Shown: positions 23,813-31,650 of the stretch, one piece after another | Layout of the letters: each line of letters opens with the position of its first letter | Numbering within the stretch: position 1 is the first letter of the stretch | Source: Actinoplanes utahensis | GTDB lineage: Bacteria > Actinomycetota > Actinomycetes > Mycobacteriales > Micromonosporaceae | Direction of reading: 5' to 3' | Assembly (NCBI RefSeq): GCF_016862455.1 | Contig: NZ_BOMZ01000054.1 | Coordinates: 1 to 44,957 of the forward strand | DNA: 44,957 bases | Position numbers and translations under genes: made by a program | Notes under the pieces: model-generated | Seen by the model: the letters and a program-made list of their open reading frames with translations, nothing else | Told to the model about the DNA's origin: nothing | Databases searched by the model: none

Positions 23813-24616
23813 TCAGTCCTCCTGTCCCTGCCGCGTCCCGGCCACCGGTTCCGGCACGGCCGACATGGCGGCCGTGGTGGCGGCGCCGGCCGTGCCGAGA
23901 TAGACCTCCTGCACCCTCGGGTCGGCCTGAACGTCGGCCACCGTGCCCTGGGAGAGCACCTTGCCCTGGTGCAGCACTGTCACGCGGGTGGCGAAGCGGC
24001 GCATGAAGTCCATGTCGTGCTCGACCACGAGCACGATGCGCTTCGCCGCGATGCGCTGGAGAAGCTCGCCTGTCGCGGTGCGCTCGTCCTGGCTCATGCC
24101 GGCGACGGGCTCGTCGAGCAACAGCACCTTCGCGTCCTGCACGAGCAGCATCGCGATCTCCAGCCACTGCTTCTGGCCGTGCGACAGGATGCCGGCCGGA
24201 GTGGCGAGCTCGCCGGCGAGCCCGGTCTCCTCCAGCGCCTGCTCGATCGACTCCTCGACGCCACGCCGGGCCCGCAGCAGCGAGACCGAGGGGCGGTGGC
24301 GCCCGGCGGCGATGTCGAGGTTCTGCAGCACCGTGAGCTCGTCGAAGACGCTCGCGGTCTGGAACGTGCGGCCGATCCCGAGCCGGACGATCTTGTGCAC
24401 CGGCCGTCCGAGCAGCTCCCTCTCGCCGAGCCGCGCCGACCCGGTGGCCTTGGCCAGCCCCGTGACGGCGTCGATGCATGTCGTCTTGCCGGCGCCGTTC
24501 GGGCCGATGAGGAAGCGGACCTCGCCGGGGTGCGCGTCGAAGGAGACGCCGCCGACCGCGACGAAGCCCGAGAACTCGACGTGGAGGTCCGTGACGACGA
24601 GCGAATCATCGGTCAT
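23813..24616 (-). CDS. urtD: Urea ABC transporter ATP-binding protein UrtD
   Basis: The 267-residue ATPase has Walker A IGPNGAGKTTCIDAVTGL, a signature of the form LSHGQKQWLEIAMLL (His in place of the second Gly, usual in UrtD) and Walker B VLLLDEPVAGMS. The LivG-type C-terminal extension (VHKIVRLGIGRTFQ upstream, QADPRVQEVYLGTA at the end) is present. The ATG overlaps the urtC stop (ATGA), so production is coupled. Confidence 0.93.
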   Translation of the reverse strand: MTDDSLVVTDLHVEFSGFVAVGGVSFDAHPGEVRFLIGPNGAGKTTCIDAVTGLAKATGSARLGERELLGRPVHKIVRLGIGRTFQTASVFDELTVLQNLDIAAGRHRPSVSLLRARRGVEESIEQALEETGLAGELATPAGILSHGQKQWLEIAMLLVQDAKVLLLDEPVAGMSQDERTATGELLQRIAAKRIVLVVEHDMDFMRRFATRVTVLHQGKVLSQGTVADVQADPRVQEVYLGTAGAATTAAMSAVPEPVAGTRQGQED

Positions 24617-25707
24617 GACCGCACCTCTTCGAGTTCTGCGACGGCGATCGCCGGGGCGGGCTGTTCAGCAGGTCTCCGGCGTGCTGCGGCGAACCTGGCG
24701 GGCAGCGACGACAGCCCGTTCGGCAGGAAGAGGATGACGACGATGAAGAGCAGACCGAGGATGTAGGTCCAGCCTTCGGGCCAGGTCGAGCCGAGGCTCG
24801 ACTGCCCCCATCCGACGGCCATCGCACCGAGCGCGGGGCCGAAGAGCGACGCCCGGCCGCCGAGGGCGACGCCCGCGATCATGAGGACCGAGGCGGCGGC
24901 GCCGATCTCGGCCGGAGTGATGATGCCGACGATGGGCACGAACATCGCTCCGCCGATGCTCGCCATCAGCGCGGAGACGACGAAGGCGACGAGCTTGACG
25001 TTGGCCGGGTCGTACCCGAGGAAGCGCACCCGCTCCTCGGCGTCCCGGGTCGCGACGAGGAGCTCACCGAAGCGGCTGCGGTAGAGCTGCCACACCGCGA
25101 GCAGGCACACGATGAGAAGCGCGGCGGCGATGAGGTACACCATCAGCTTGTTCGCCGGGTCGTTCAGCACGAAGCCGAAGAAGTACTTGAAGTCGCTGAG
25201 CCCGGTGTCGCCGCCGGTCTCGCGGATCGTCGAGCTGATCAGGGTGGCCAGCGCGACGGCGAGCGCCTGCGTCAGGATCGCGAAGTACGCGCCCTTCACC
25301 CGGCGCTTGAACAGCGCGTAGCCGAGGAGGCCGGCCAGGAGCACCGGCAGCAGCACGATCGCCAGCAGGGTGAACCCGGCGCTGCGGAACGGCTCCCAGA
25401 ACATCGGGAGCGGTGCGAGTGGGTCGTAGAGCACCATGAACCCCGGGATCCGGTCACCGGCGGTCTCCAGCGTGAGGTGCATGGCCATCGCGTAGGCGCC
25501 GAGGGCGAAGAACACCCCCTGGCCCATCACGAGCATCCCGCCCCGACCCCAGGCCAGGCCGATGCCGACGGCGGCGATGGCCCAGCAGCAGTACTTGCCG
25601 AGGTTGTTGAGCCAGTGATCGGTGAGCACCAGGGGAGCGACCGCGAGGAGCAGGACCGCGAACACCCCGATGCCGCTGAGAGAGAGCCATGGTTTCGGCT
25701 TGGTCAT
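24613..25707 (-). CDS. urtC: Urea ABC transporter permease UrtC
   Basis: ATG 25707 overlaps the urtB stop (ATGA); the longer frame up to 26649 is out of register with real genes and is rejected. The 364-residue protein (MTKPKPWLSLSGIGVFAVLL) has about nine to ten membrane helices. It carries motifs typical of UrtC: AWGRGGMLVMGQGVFFALGAYAMAMHL near the start, TRDAEERVRFLGYDP and GWGQSSLGSTWPEGWTYILG near the end. It forms the membrane channel with UrtB. Confidence 0.93.
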   Translation of the reverse strand: MTKPKPWLSLSGIGVFAVLLLAVAPLVLTDHWLNNLGKYCCWAIAAVGIGLAWGRGGMLVMGQGVFFALGAYAMAMHLTLETAGDRIPGFMVLYDPLAPLPMFWEPFRSAGFTLLAIVLLPVLLAGLLGYALFKRRVKGAYFAILTQALAVALATLISSTIRETGGDTGLSDFKYFFGFVLNDPANKLMVYLIAAALLIVCLLAVWQLYRSRFGELLVATRDAEERVRFLGYDPANVKLVAFVVSALMASIGGAMFVPIVGIITPAEIGAAASVLMIAGVALGGRASLFGPALGAMAVGWGQSSLGSTWPEGWTYILGLLFIVVILFLPNGLSSLPARFAAARRRPAEQPAPAIAVAELEEVRS

Positions 25708-26594
25708 GCCAGACTCCTGGTTCGCACCGTGAACAGGCCCTGTGGGCGCAGCTGGAGGAAGACGATCACGAGGATGAAGGCGAGCACCTGCGCCAGGCTG
25801 CCGGTCGTCCAGTAGGCGAAGTACGAGAGGGCGACACCCACCGCCCACGCGGCGATGATGGTGCCCTTGAGCTGGCCGATGCCTCCGGCGGCGACGACGA
25901 GGAAGGCCGGGATGATGTACTGCGCGCCCATCTGGGAGTTCGTGCCGCCGATGAGCGAGGCCGCCACGCCGGCCACCCCGGCCAGACCCGACCCGGTGAA
26001 GAAGGTGAGGCGGTCGACGGTGCGGGTGGAGATCCCCGAGGTCTCGGCGAGGTCCCGGTTCTGCACGGTCGCGCGGATGCGCCGGCCGAACGAGGTGTGC
26101 TTGAGCCATGCCGACAGCGCGGCGACGCAGACGGCCGCGAGCAGGATGGTGAACAACTGCCGAAGCGGCCACTCGTAACCGAGGATGTTCAGCTGCCCGT
26201 CGAGCCAGGCGGGCTTCTCCACCGGGACGCCCTGGGACGGGAAGATCTGGAGTGCGGCCTGTTGCAGGATCAGGCCGACACCGACCGTGACGAGCAGGGT
26301 GTCGAGGGGCCGGCGGTACATCCGTTGGATGATCGTGACCTCCAGCAGGAGGCCGAACAGGCCGGCGACTCCGAACGCGACCGGCAGCGCGACCGGGATC
26401 GACAGACCGCTGGCGACGATGACCTGCTGAACGAGGTAGGCGGCGAAGGCGCCGATCATGAGGAACTCGCCGTGGGCCATGTTGATCACGCCCATCTGGC
26501 CGAAGGTGAGCGAGAGGCCCAGCGCGGCGAGCAGGAGCAGCGCACCCTGTGCGCTGCCGTTCAGCAGCGGTGCTATCAGTGCGTCCACGTGCAT
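25704..26594 (-). CDS. urtB: Urea ABC transporter permease UrtB
   Basis: The 296-residue protein has about eight helices and the LivH-type motifs ALGLSLTFGQMGVINMAHGEFLMIGAF and FFTGSGLAGVAGVAASLIGG. The region DALIAPLLNGSAQGALLLLA and the tail VFLQLRPQGLFTVRTRSL are normal for UrtB. GAGAGAG precedes the ATG. A 71-bp gap separates it from urtA, the largest gap in the operon and a common place for a processing or attenuation site that lowers permease output relative to the binding protein. Confidence 0.92.
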   Translation of the reverse strand: MHVDALIAPLLNGSAQGALLLLAALGLSLTFGQMGVINMAHGEFLMIGAFAAYLVQQVIVASGLSIPVALPVAFGVAGLFGLLLEVTIIQRMYRRPLDTLLVTVGVGLILQQAALQIFPSQGVPVEKPAWLDGQLNILGYEWPLRQLFTILLAAVCVAALSAWLKHTSFGRRIRATVQNRDLAETSGISTRTVDRLTFFTGSGLAGVAGVAASLIGGTNSQMGAQYIIPAFLVVAAGGIGQLKGTIIAAWAVGVALSYFAYWTTGSLAQVLAFILVIVFLQLRPQGLFTVRTRSLA

Positions 26595-26665
26595 TCGCTC
26601 TCTCTAGCGTCTCTATGGAGGGGGAGGGGCCGCATGCCGTCGGTGACACGCGACCCCGCGGGTGA

Positions 26666-27964
26666 TCAGCCCGCCGCGTCCGTGAGCTGCTTGCGGATGT
26701 CCGCCGGGAACCAGTCGTAGCCCTCGAGGTACGGGTCGGGCTCGATGACCTTGTCGGAGGCCCAGACGATGTCGAACTGGTTGGTGGCGTTGATCTTGCC
26801 GATGTGGCCCGGCTTGGAGATGTGGTGGTTGTCGCCGTCGAGCGTGACCTTGCCCTCCGGCGCGTCGAACGTGATCGTGTTGGTCTTCGCCGCGGCGTTC
26901 ACCTTGGCGACGTCGAACGAGCCGGCCGCCTCGACCAGGGCCTTGTACAGATACATCGAGATGTAGGCGGCCTCCATCGGGTCGGAGGTGACGCCGCTGC
27001 TGTTCGGGTACTTCTTCCAGTTCTCGATGAACTTCGGGTTGGTGGGGGTCTTGAGCGACTGGAAGTAGTTCCAGGACGCGTACTGGCCGGTGACCTCGTG
27101 GCCCATCGCCGGCGCCTCCTCCTCGGCGATCGACACCGAGATGATCGGCGTGGTCGCGGCGGTGAGGCCGGCGTCGTAGTACGCCTTGATGAAGCCGACG
27201 TTCGACGAGCCGTTGATGGTGTTGAAGATGAAGTCGGGCTTGGCCGCCACGATCTTCGCCACCTGGCTGGTCCAGTCGTCCTTGTCGAGGGGCACGTACT
27301 CCTCGCCGACGATCTCGATGCCGAGCTTGGCCGCGTACAGCTTGATGATCGCGTTCGCGGTGCGCGGGAAGACGTAGTCGCTGCCGGCGAGGAACAGCCG
27401 CTTCACCCCTTGGGCGGCGAGGAAGTCCATCGCCGGGATGATCTGCTGGTTGGTGGTCGCACCGGTGTAGTAGATGTTCGGCGACGACTCGAGGCCCTCG
27501 TACTGCACCGGGTAGAAGAAGAGGCCGTTGTGCTTCTCGACGACCGGCTTGACGGCCTTGCGGGAGGACGAGGTCCAGCCGCCGAAGATCGCGGCGACGC
27601 AGTCCTGGGTGAGCAGCTTCTCGGTCTTCTCCGCGAAGGTGGGCCAGTCGGTGGCGCCGTCCTCCTGGACGTACTCGATCTTCTTCCCGAGGATGCCGCC
27701 GCCGGCGTTGATCTCGTCGGCAGCCATGTGAAGCACGTTGGAGACGGTCTTCTCGGAGATCGCCATGCCACCGGTGAGGGAGTTGAGGAAGCCGAGCTTG
27801 ACGGTGCTTCCGGAGGTGTCGACGCAGCTGGCCGCCGGAGAGGCTCCGCCGGCGGCGGTCTCGTCGCCGGCTCGGGCGCCGCAGCCGGCGAGCATGAGGG
27901 CCATGGTCGTCCCGATGGCGCCCGTAGCCACGAGCGTGCGCATCCGCTTGCTGGTGGTGGACAT
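26666..27964 (-). CDS. urtA: Urea ABC transporter substrate-binding lipoprotein UrtA
   Basis: The 432-residue protein begins with a signal peptide ending in the lipobox LAGC (Cys28). The mature part has the UrtA/FmdD-type sequence: VKLGFLNSLTGGMAISEKTV, FGGWTSSSRKAVKPVVEKHNGLFFYPVQYEGLE (the W-T-S-S-S-R-K motif that sets urea or short-amide binders apart from amino-acid binders), then SDYVFPRTAN and DPMEAAYISMYLYK. It is the first gene of the eight-gene operon. A GGAACGGAG site precedes the ATG. No urease or urea-carboxylase gene is in view. Confidence 0.94.
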   Translation of the reverse strand: MSTTSKRMRTLVATGAIGTTMALMLAGCGARAGDETAAGGASPAASCVDTSGSTVKLGFLNSLTGGMAISEKTVSNVLHMAADEINAGGGILGKKIEYVQEDGATDWPTFAEKTEKLLTQDCVAAIFGGWTSSSRKAVKPVVEKHNGLFFYPVQYEGLESSPNIYYTGATTNQQIIPAMDFLAAQGVKRLFLAGSDYVFPRTANAIIKLYAAKLGIEIVGEEYVPLDKDDWTSQVAKIVAAKPDFIFNTINGSSNVGFIKAYYDAGLTAATTPIISVSIAEEEAPAMGHEVTGQYASWNYFQSLKTPTNPKFIENWKKYPNSSGVTSDPMEAAYISMYLYKALVEAAGSFDVAKVNAAAKTNTITFDAPEGKVTLDGDNHHISKPGHIGKINATNQFDIVWASDKVIEPDPYLEGYDWFPADIRKQLTDAAG

Positions 27965-28170
27965 ATGTGGGAACTCCGTTCCTGGTCAAGGGAGCGTGAC
28001 GCCGGGGGTCGCGGCACGGCGGATCGTGCAGAGGTGGATGTCCAGGAGGAATCGCCGGCGTCCGGAGCTCCCCGCCCCGTGCCGCCGGTGCTGTGCAGCC
28101 GACTTGCTGCAGGTGAAAGCAGATTGACCCCGCGTCATTACTCTGACATTTCTTCATTGTTCCAACTCTG

Positions 28171-28195
28171 TAGCCGACGGATCGACCGTCGGCTA
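28171..28195. promoter_or_regulatory. Perfect 10-bp inverted repeat upstream of urtA
   Basis: TAGCCGACGG (28171-28180) and CCGTCGGCTA (28186-28195) flank ATCGA. Lying about 205 bp upstream of the urtA start and with no T-tract, it looks like an operator (perhaps for the operon's own TetR pair) more than a terminator; a leader hairpin is possible. Confidence 0.5.
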
Positions 28196-28263
28196 GATGC
28201 CCTGTAAATAGGCAGATCGTCAGGGCGTGAAGATGTCAAACTTCTGCCGCTGCCCGCGAGGGG

Positions 28264-28279
28264 ATGCCACCCATGGCAT
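28264..28279. promoter_or_regulatory. Palindrome ATGCCA-CCCA-TGGCAT upstream of the lyase
   Basis: Six-bp perfect arms around CCCA lie about 215 bp before the lyase start. LacI-type and similar sugar regulators bind sites of this size; the assignment is inferred. Confidence 0.35.
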
Positions 28280-28493
28280 AGTCCTGACATTCCCGGAGGG
28301 GTGCGGTGATCGCGGCCCTCGATACCGCGGTGGCGCCCGTCTCAATTTTGCAGCGCGGCAAAGCTCTCACCTGAGCGAACAATCCCTACCGAGTCGATCG
28401 GGTTCAAAAGCTCGCAAACGTCGATACACAGTCGTCCCCTACGTTCCGGCACGCGCCACTTCGGGCGTACCGGATCATGGAGAACTGACGACG

Positions 28494-30965
28494 ATGAGAG
28501 CGGTCCTCGCCGCAGCGGCCGGCATCACGCTGGCCGCCGGCCTCCTCGCTTCACCGGCGCAAGCCGCCCCCCTTGTCCAGAGCCGCATCGTCGAGTCGCT
28601 GGACCGCGGCCTGGTCGCGGTGCCCGGTGAGAAGGGCGGCACCTTCCTGAGCTGGCGCCTGCTCGGCACCGAGTACGGCAACAACGTCTCCTTCAACGTC
28701 TACAAGGGCGCGAAGAAGCTCAACCGCAAGCCGATCGACGAGTCGACGAACTTCACCGACACCACCGGTGGCACCGGCGTCTACACCGTCCGGGCCGTCG
28801 TCAAGAACAGGGAGCAGGCCCCGAGCGGGCCGGCGTTCACGCCCGGTGACATCCCGCTGCTGCCGGCCGAGAACTACTACGTCCACCACGCCTGGCCGGG
28901 CGACCTGGACGGCGACGGCCGCTACGAGATCGTCGTGTCCCGGCTGTCGTACGCCCTCGACAAGCCGAACTACCTGGAGGCGTACACCCTCGCCGGCAAG
29001 AGCCTGTGGCGGGTGGACCTGGGCGTCAACTCGTACGTCCGCCTCGGGGGTAACGCCGCCAACGACCCGCCGCTCGCCGCGATCAGCGGCTACGGCGAGG
29101 TGGCCGGCTACCGCAACGACGACAACGTCACCGTGTACGACCTGGACAGCGACGGCAAGGCCGAGGTCCTCGTGAAGACCGCCAACGGGACGACCTTCGC
29201 CGACGGCGCGGTGATCACGACCGGCAACCCGCTCGACCAGTTCGTCTCGCTGATCGACGGCCTCTCCGGCGTCGAACGGGAGCGTGTTCCGGTGGCTTCC
29301 GATCTCGCCGCCGACGGCCCGTCCGGCGGGCAGTACGGCGTCGCCTACCTGGACGGCGTCCACCCGAGCCTGATCACCAAGCAGGTGGTCCGGATCGGCG
29401 CCAAGCGCGGTGACTTCCGGGTCCTCTTCGCCGCCTGGGACTTCGACGGCCGCGACCTGACCCGGCGCTGGACGTTCGCCCGCGCGCTGACCGGCCAGGG
29501 CACCAGCTTCCACCAGCTGCGGATCGTCGACGTCGACGGCGACGGCAGGGACGACATCGCGGACGGCAACTACGTCGTCAACAGCGACGGCACGTTCCGC
29601 TACGTGGTCGCGGGCTCCACCCACGGCGACCGGTTCCACATCGGAGACCTCGACCCGTCACGTCCCGGCCTGGAGGGTTACGCCATCCAGCAGACCGAGG
29701 GCGGGGTCTTCACCGACTTCCCCTGGTACTACTACGACGCGGCGACCGGTGAGCGGCTGATCACCGGCTCGCATCCGGACGTCCCGCGGGACGCCACCCT
29801 GTGGGACGTGCCGCGCGGCACCACCGCCGACATCGACCCGGCCCACGACGGCTACGAGTTCTGGGCGGCCACCGCCGACGCCGGCCTGCCCGGCGCCGGC
29901 GTGTGGAACGTCGACGGCACCCGGATCAGCACGACCACGCCGAGCGTCAACTTCCGGATCTGGTGGGACGGGGACCGGGGCTCCGAGCTGCTCGACAACA
30001 CGTACGTCGAGAAGTGGAACCCCAAGAAGCAGACCACCTCCAAGATCTTCGAGCCGTCCGGCGTCGTCTCCTCGTGGCGCAACGCGGTCCCGTTCTACGG
30101 CGACATCCTCGGTGACTGGCGTGAGGAGTACTTCGCCGAGACCGCCGACCACACCACGCTCAAGCTGTTCACCACGAACATCGAGACGAACGTCAAGCTC
30201 TACACCCTGGCGCACAACGCGGCCTACCGTCTGGGCTGGACGGTCCGCGGCTACCTGCAGTCCACGCTGCCCGACTTCTTCTTCGGCTACGGCAGCAAGC
30301 CGCCGGCCAAGCCGCGGATCCAGACCACCGCCACCGCCGGAGTGAAGTCCTGGAAGGTCATCGCTTTCGACAACTTCACGAAGAACTCCGGCAAATGGCA
30401 GTCCGAGCTGCAGAGCGGCGGCACCGTGAACGCGGCCGGCGGCGTCCTCGACATCGACGTGCCCAACGGCGCGACGGTCTGGCTCAAGCAGGAGCTCGAA
30501 GGCCCGTACGAGATCGAGTTCACCGCCACCCCGGTGTCCAAGGGCGGGGCCAACGACAAGGTCACCGACCTGAACACGTTCTGGAACGCGCGGGACGTGC
30601 GCTCGCCCGACGACATCTTCGCCACCACCCGCAACGGGGGATTCGCCCAGTACGACCTGCTCAAGACCTACTACGTCGGCCAGGGCGCGAACCTGAACAC
30701 CACCACCCGGTTCCGCAGATACGTCGGTGAGGCCGGCAACCGCCCGCTGATCTACGACTACACCGCGCCGCTGATCGAGGCCAACGTCCCGATCAAGGTA
30801 CGGATCGTCGCCGACGGCCAGCGGATCCAGTACTACAGCGACGGTGAGCTGGTCTTCGACTACACCGACGCCGCCCCGTACACCAGCGGCTGGTTCGCCT
30901 TCCGCACGGTGGCCAGCCATTTCGCCATCGAGGACTTCACCGTCTGGCGTCCCCCGGCGGCCTGA
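28494..30965 (+). CDS. Secreted rhamnogalacturonan lyase, PL11 (YesW-like), with DUF6250-like C-terminal domain
   Basis: ATG 28494 follows GGAGAA; the frame open from 28227 upstream has no signal peptide. A signal peptide (MRAVLAAAAGITLAAGLLAS, then AQA) precedes the PL11 domain. This shows the N-terminal beta module (RIVESLDRGLVAV, FLSWRLLGTEYG, FNVYKG) and an eight-bladed propeller rich in calcium-binding Asp loops (DLDGDGRYEI, DLDSDGKAEV, DVDGDGRDDI). The conserved end NAAYRLGWTVRGYLQ is also present. Residues about 620-820 form a beta-jelly-roll domain (WKVIAFDNFTKNSGKWQSELQ at the start, IQYYSDGELVFDYTD near the end), as found in some secreted pectin enzymes. It cleaves the rhamnose-galacturonate backbone of pectin. 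Confidence 0.9.
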   Translation: MRAVLAAAAGITLAAGLLASPAQAAPLVQSRIVESLDRGLVAVPGEKGGTFLSWRLLGTEYGNNVSFNVYKGAKKLNRKPIDESTNFTDTTGGTGVYTVRAVVKNREQAPSGPAFTPGDIPLLPAENYYVHHAWPGDLDGDGRYEIVVSRLSYALDKPNYLEAYTLAGKSLWRVDLGVNSYVRLGGNAANDPPLAAISGYGEVAGYRNDDNVTVYDLDSDGKAEVLVKTANGTTFADGAVITTGNPLDQFVSLIDGLSGVERERVPVASDLAADGPSGGQYGVAYLDGVHPSLITKQVVRIGAKRGDFRVLFAAWDFDGRDLTRRWTFARALTGQGTSFHQLRIVDVDGDGRDDIADGNYVVNSDGTFRYVVAGSTHGDRFHIGDLDPSRPGLEGYAIQQTEGGVFTDFPWYYYDAATGERLITGSHPDVPRDATLWDVPRGTTADIDPAHDGYEFWAATADAGLPGAGVWNVDGTRISTTTPSVNFRIWWDGDRGSELLDNTYVEKWNPKKQTTSKIFEPSGVVSSWRNAVPFYGDILGDWREEYFAETADHTTLKLFTTNIETNVKLYTLAHNAAYRLGWTVRGYLQSTLPDFFFGYGSKPPAKPRIQTTATAGVKSWKVIAFDNFTKNSGKWQSELQSGGTVNAAGGVLDIDVPNGATVWLKQELEGPYEIEFTATPVSKGGANDKVTDLNTFWNARDVRSPDDIFATTRNGGFAQYDLLKTYYVGQGANLNTTTRFRRYVGEAGNRPLIYDYTAPLIEANVPIKVRIVADGQRIQYYSDGELVFDYTDAAPYTSGWFAFRTVASHFAIEDFTVWRPPAA

Positions 30966-30974
30966 TCCGTGACG

Positions 30975-31000
30975 AGAGGCCCGGCGTGTGCCGGGCCTCT
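30975..31000 (+). terminator. Hairpin after the lyase gene
   Basis: A perfect 11-bp stem (AGAGGCCCGGC at 30975-30985, its complement at 30990-31000) with loop GTGT lies 9 bp after the stop codon, followed by TCC. Confidence 0.85.
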
Positions 31001-31002
31001 TC

Positions 31003-31054
31003 CGTCATGCCGGGAAACGCTCCACGAACGTCATGCCGGGAAACGCTCCACGAA
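31003..31054. repeat. Exact 26-bp tandem duplication at a gene end
   Basis: A 26-bp unit beginning CGTCATGCCGGGAAACGCTC occurs twice without a mismatch (31003-31028 and 31029-31054). The right copy encodes the last residues and stop (FVERFPA-stop) of the phosphatase gene on the minus strand; the left copy is an untranslated duplicate of that end. The exact identity implies a recent event. Confidence 0.9.
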
Positions 31055-31459
31055 ACGGCGCTGCCAGGGCGTCTCCACCGCGTGCCGGTGATAGTGCCGC
31101 CGGACGTAGGCCACCGCCTCACCCGCCGGAACCCCGTCGAGGACGGCGAGGCAGGCCAGCGCGGTCCCGGTCCGGCCCACCCCGCCGGTGCAGGCGATCT
31201 CGACCCGCTCACCGTCCGCGCGTCTCCAGGCCTCCGTCAAGACCTCCGCGGCGTACGACGCATCGGCCGGCAACCAGAAATCCCGCCACCGCACCCACCG
31301 GCTCTCCCACCCGAACTCCGGCGGCGCCACCCCCTGCAGGTAGACCCCGAACCGCGGCGGGTGCCCGGTCGGCATCTCGCGGCGCAGCCCCCGGCCGCGC
31401 ACCAGCCGCCCGGACGGCAGCCGCAGCACCCCGTCCCCACCCTCATCCCACCCCGTCAC
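31031..31459 (-). CDS. Cys-based protein phosphatase (dual-specificity/PTP-like)
   Basis: The 142-residue protein from GTG 31459 has the P-loop CTGGVGRTG (Cys90, Arg96) of the Cx5R phosphatases, with a candidate general-acid Asp in the preceding region (WLPADASY). The short length and the motif spacing resemble bacterial dual-specificity-type phosphatases that act on phosphotyrosine, phospho-Ser/Thr or phosphoinositides. There is no signal peptide. The upstream ribosome-binding site is weak. Its 3' end has been duplicated (31003-31054) without changing the protein. A Ser/Thr kinase gene lies about 5 kb away, but no direct link is evident. Confidence 0.82.
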   Translation of the reverse strand: MTGWDEGGDGVLRLPSGRLVRGRGLRREMPTGHPPRFGVYLQGVAPPEFGWESRWVRWRDFWLPADASYAAEVLTEAWRRADGERVEIACTGGVGRTGTALACLAVLDGVPAGEAVAYVRRHYHRHAVETPWQRRFVERFPA

Positions 31460-31492
31460 GCGCTCGATCGTGCCAGGCGTGAACCCCGGCTG

Positions 31493-31548
31493 GTTGTCAC
31501 GGCTGTCTCGGCTGTCCTGAGACAGCCGTGAGAATCAGCCGGACAACC
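31493..31548. promoter_or_regulatory. Nested inverted repeats upstream of the argS promoter
   Basis: A perfect 13-bp repeat, TCACGGCTGTCTC (31497-31509) and GAGACAGCCGTGA (31519-31531), encloses a 9-nt loop. Outside it, GGTTGTC (31493-31499) is mirrored by GACAACC (31542-31548). The structure ends just before the -10 box, so it covers the -35 region and could be an operator for a repressor, or a terminator for leftward or upstream transcription. Confidence 0.65.
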
Positions 31549-31550
31549 GC

Positions 31551-31563
31551 TATAGTCGCCCGC
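31551..31563 (+). promoter_or_regulatory. -10 element for a leaderless argS leader transcript
   Basis: TATAGT (31551-31556) fits the actinobacterial -10 pattern TANNNT and stands out in this GC-rich DNA. Seven bases separate it from the ATG at 31564, the spacing expected when transcription starts at the A of the ATG. No ribosome-binding site precedes that ATG, consistent with leaderless translation. Confidence 0.65.
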
Positions 31564-31611
31564 ATGTCTTGCTTCAGCGTGCGACGCCGGCGTCCGTCAG
31601 GCCGCCGCTGA
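31564..31611 (+). CDS. Arg-rich leader peptide of argS (predicted)
   Basis: The 15-codon frame reads MSCFSVRRRRPSGRR and then TGA. Six of 15 residues are Arg, with four consecutive Arg codons using four different codons (CGA, CGC, CGG, CGT at 31582-31593) and two more just before the stop. It lies 94 bp upstream of the arginyl-tRNA synthetase start, directly after a -10 box. Leader peptides rich in the cognate amino acid are the hallmark of ribosome-mediated attenuation (known for trp, his and leu operons and some tRNA synthetase genes). The peptide itself probably has no function beyond stalling the ribosome when charged Arg-tRNA is scarce. It is too short for routine gene finders. Confidence 0.72.
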   Translation: MSCFSVRRRRPSGRR

Positions 31612-31650
31612 AGCTTGTGCTCTCCTCCGGCGGGTCGACACCCGCCGGAG
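31571..31650 (+). promoter_or_regulatory. Predicted attenuator: alternative hairpins of the argS leader
   Basis: Segment A GCTTCAGCG (31571-31579) pairs with B CGCTGAAGC (31606-31614), enclosing the Arg codons. Segment C CTCCGGCGGGT (31625-31635) pairs perfectly with D (31640-31650) around CGAC as a terminator-like hairpin. CCGCCG in B (31602-31607) can instead pair with CGGCGG in C (31628-31633). A ribosome stalled on the Arg codons would mask A and free B to block C:D, giving read-through. A ribosome reaching the stop would mask B and allow C:D. D is not followed by a T-tract. Folding was done by eye. Confidence 0.6.

Larger units (their letters stand above)
27965..28493. other. 529-bp divergent intergenic region between urtA and the PL11 lyase
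   Basis: This is the longest gene-free stretch and is visibly less GC-rich than the rest between about 28130 and 28240. It holds a perfect inverted repeat (28171-28195) and a second palindrome (28264-28279), listed separately, plus GGAAC-TCC-GTTCC at 27970-27982 over the urtA ribosome-binding site. Promoters for both the urt operon and the lyase must lie here. A frame open from 28227 into the lyase gene has no protein-like sequence before 28494. Confidence 0.7.

Noticed and set aside
26613..28157. Frames in other registers across urtA
   Set aside because: Low-complexity Arg/His/Pro-rich translations without motifs, overlapping a complete UrtA.
27965..28240. GlnR box upstream of urtA
   Set aside because: Short GTnAC/GaAAC-like pieces occur, but no pair has the expected spacing and quality.
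28390..28430. GGTTCAAAAG resembling a tRNA T-loop
   Set aside because: No acceptor, D or anticodon stems can be formed around it.
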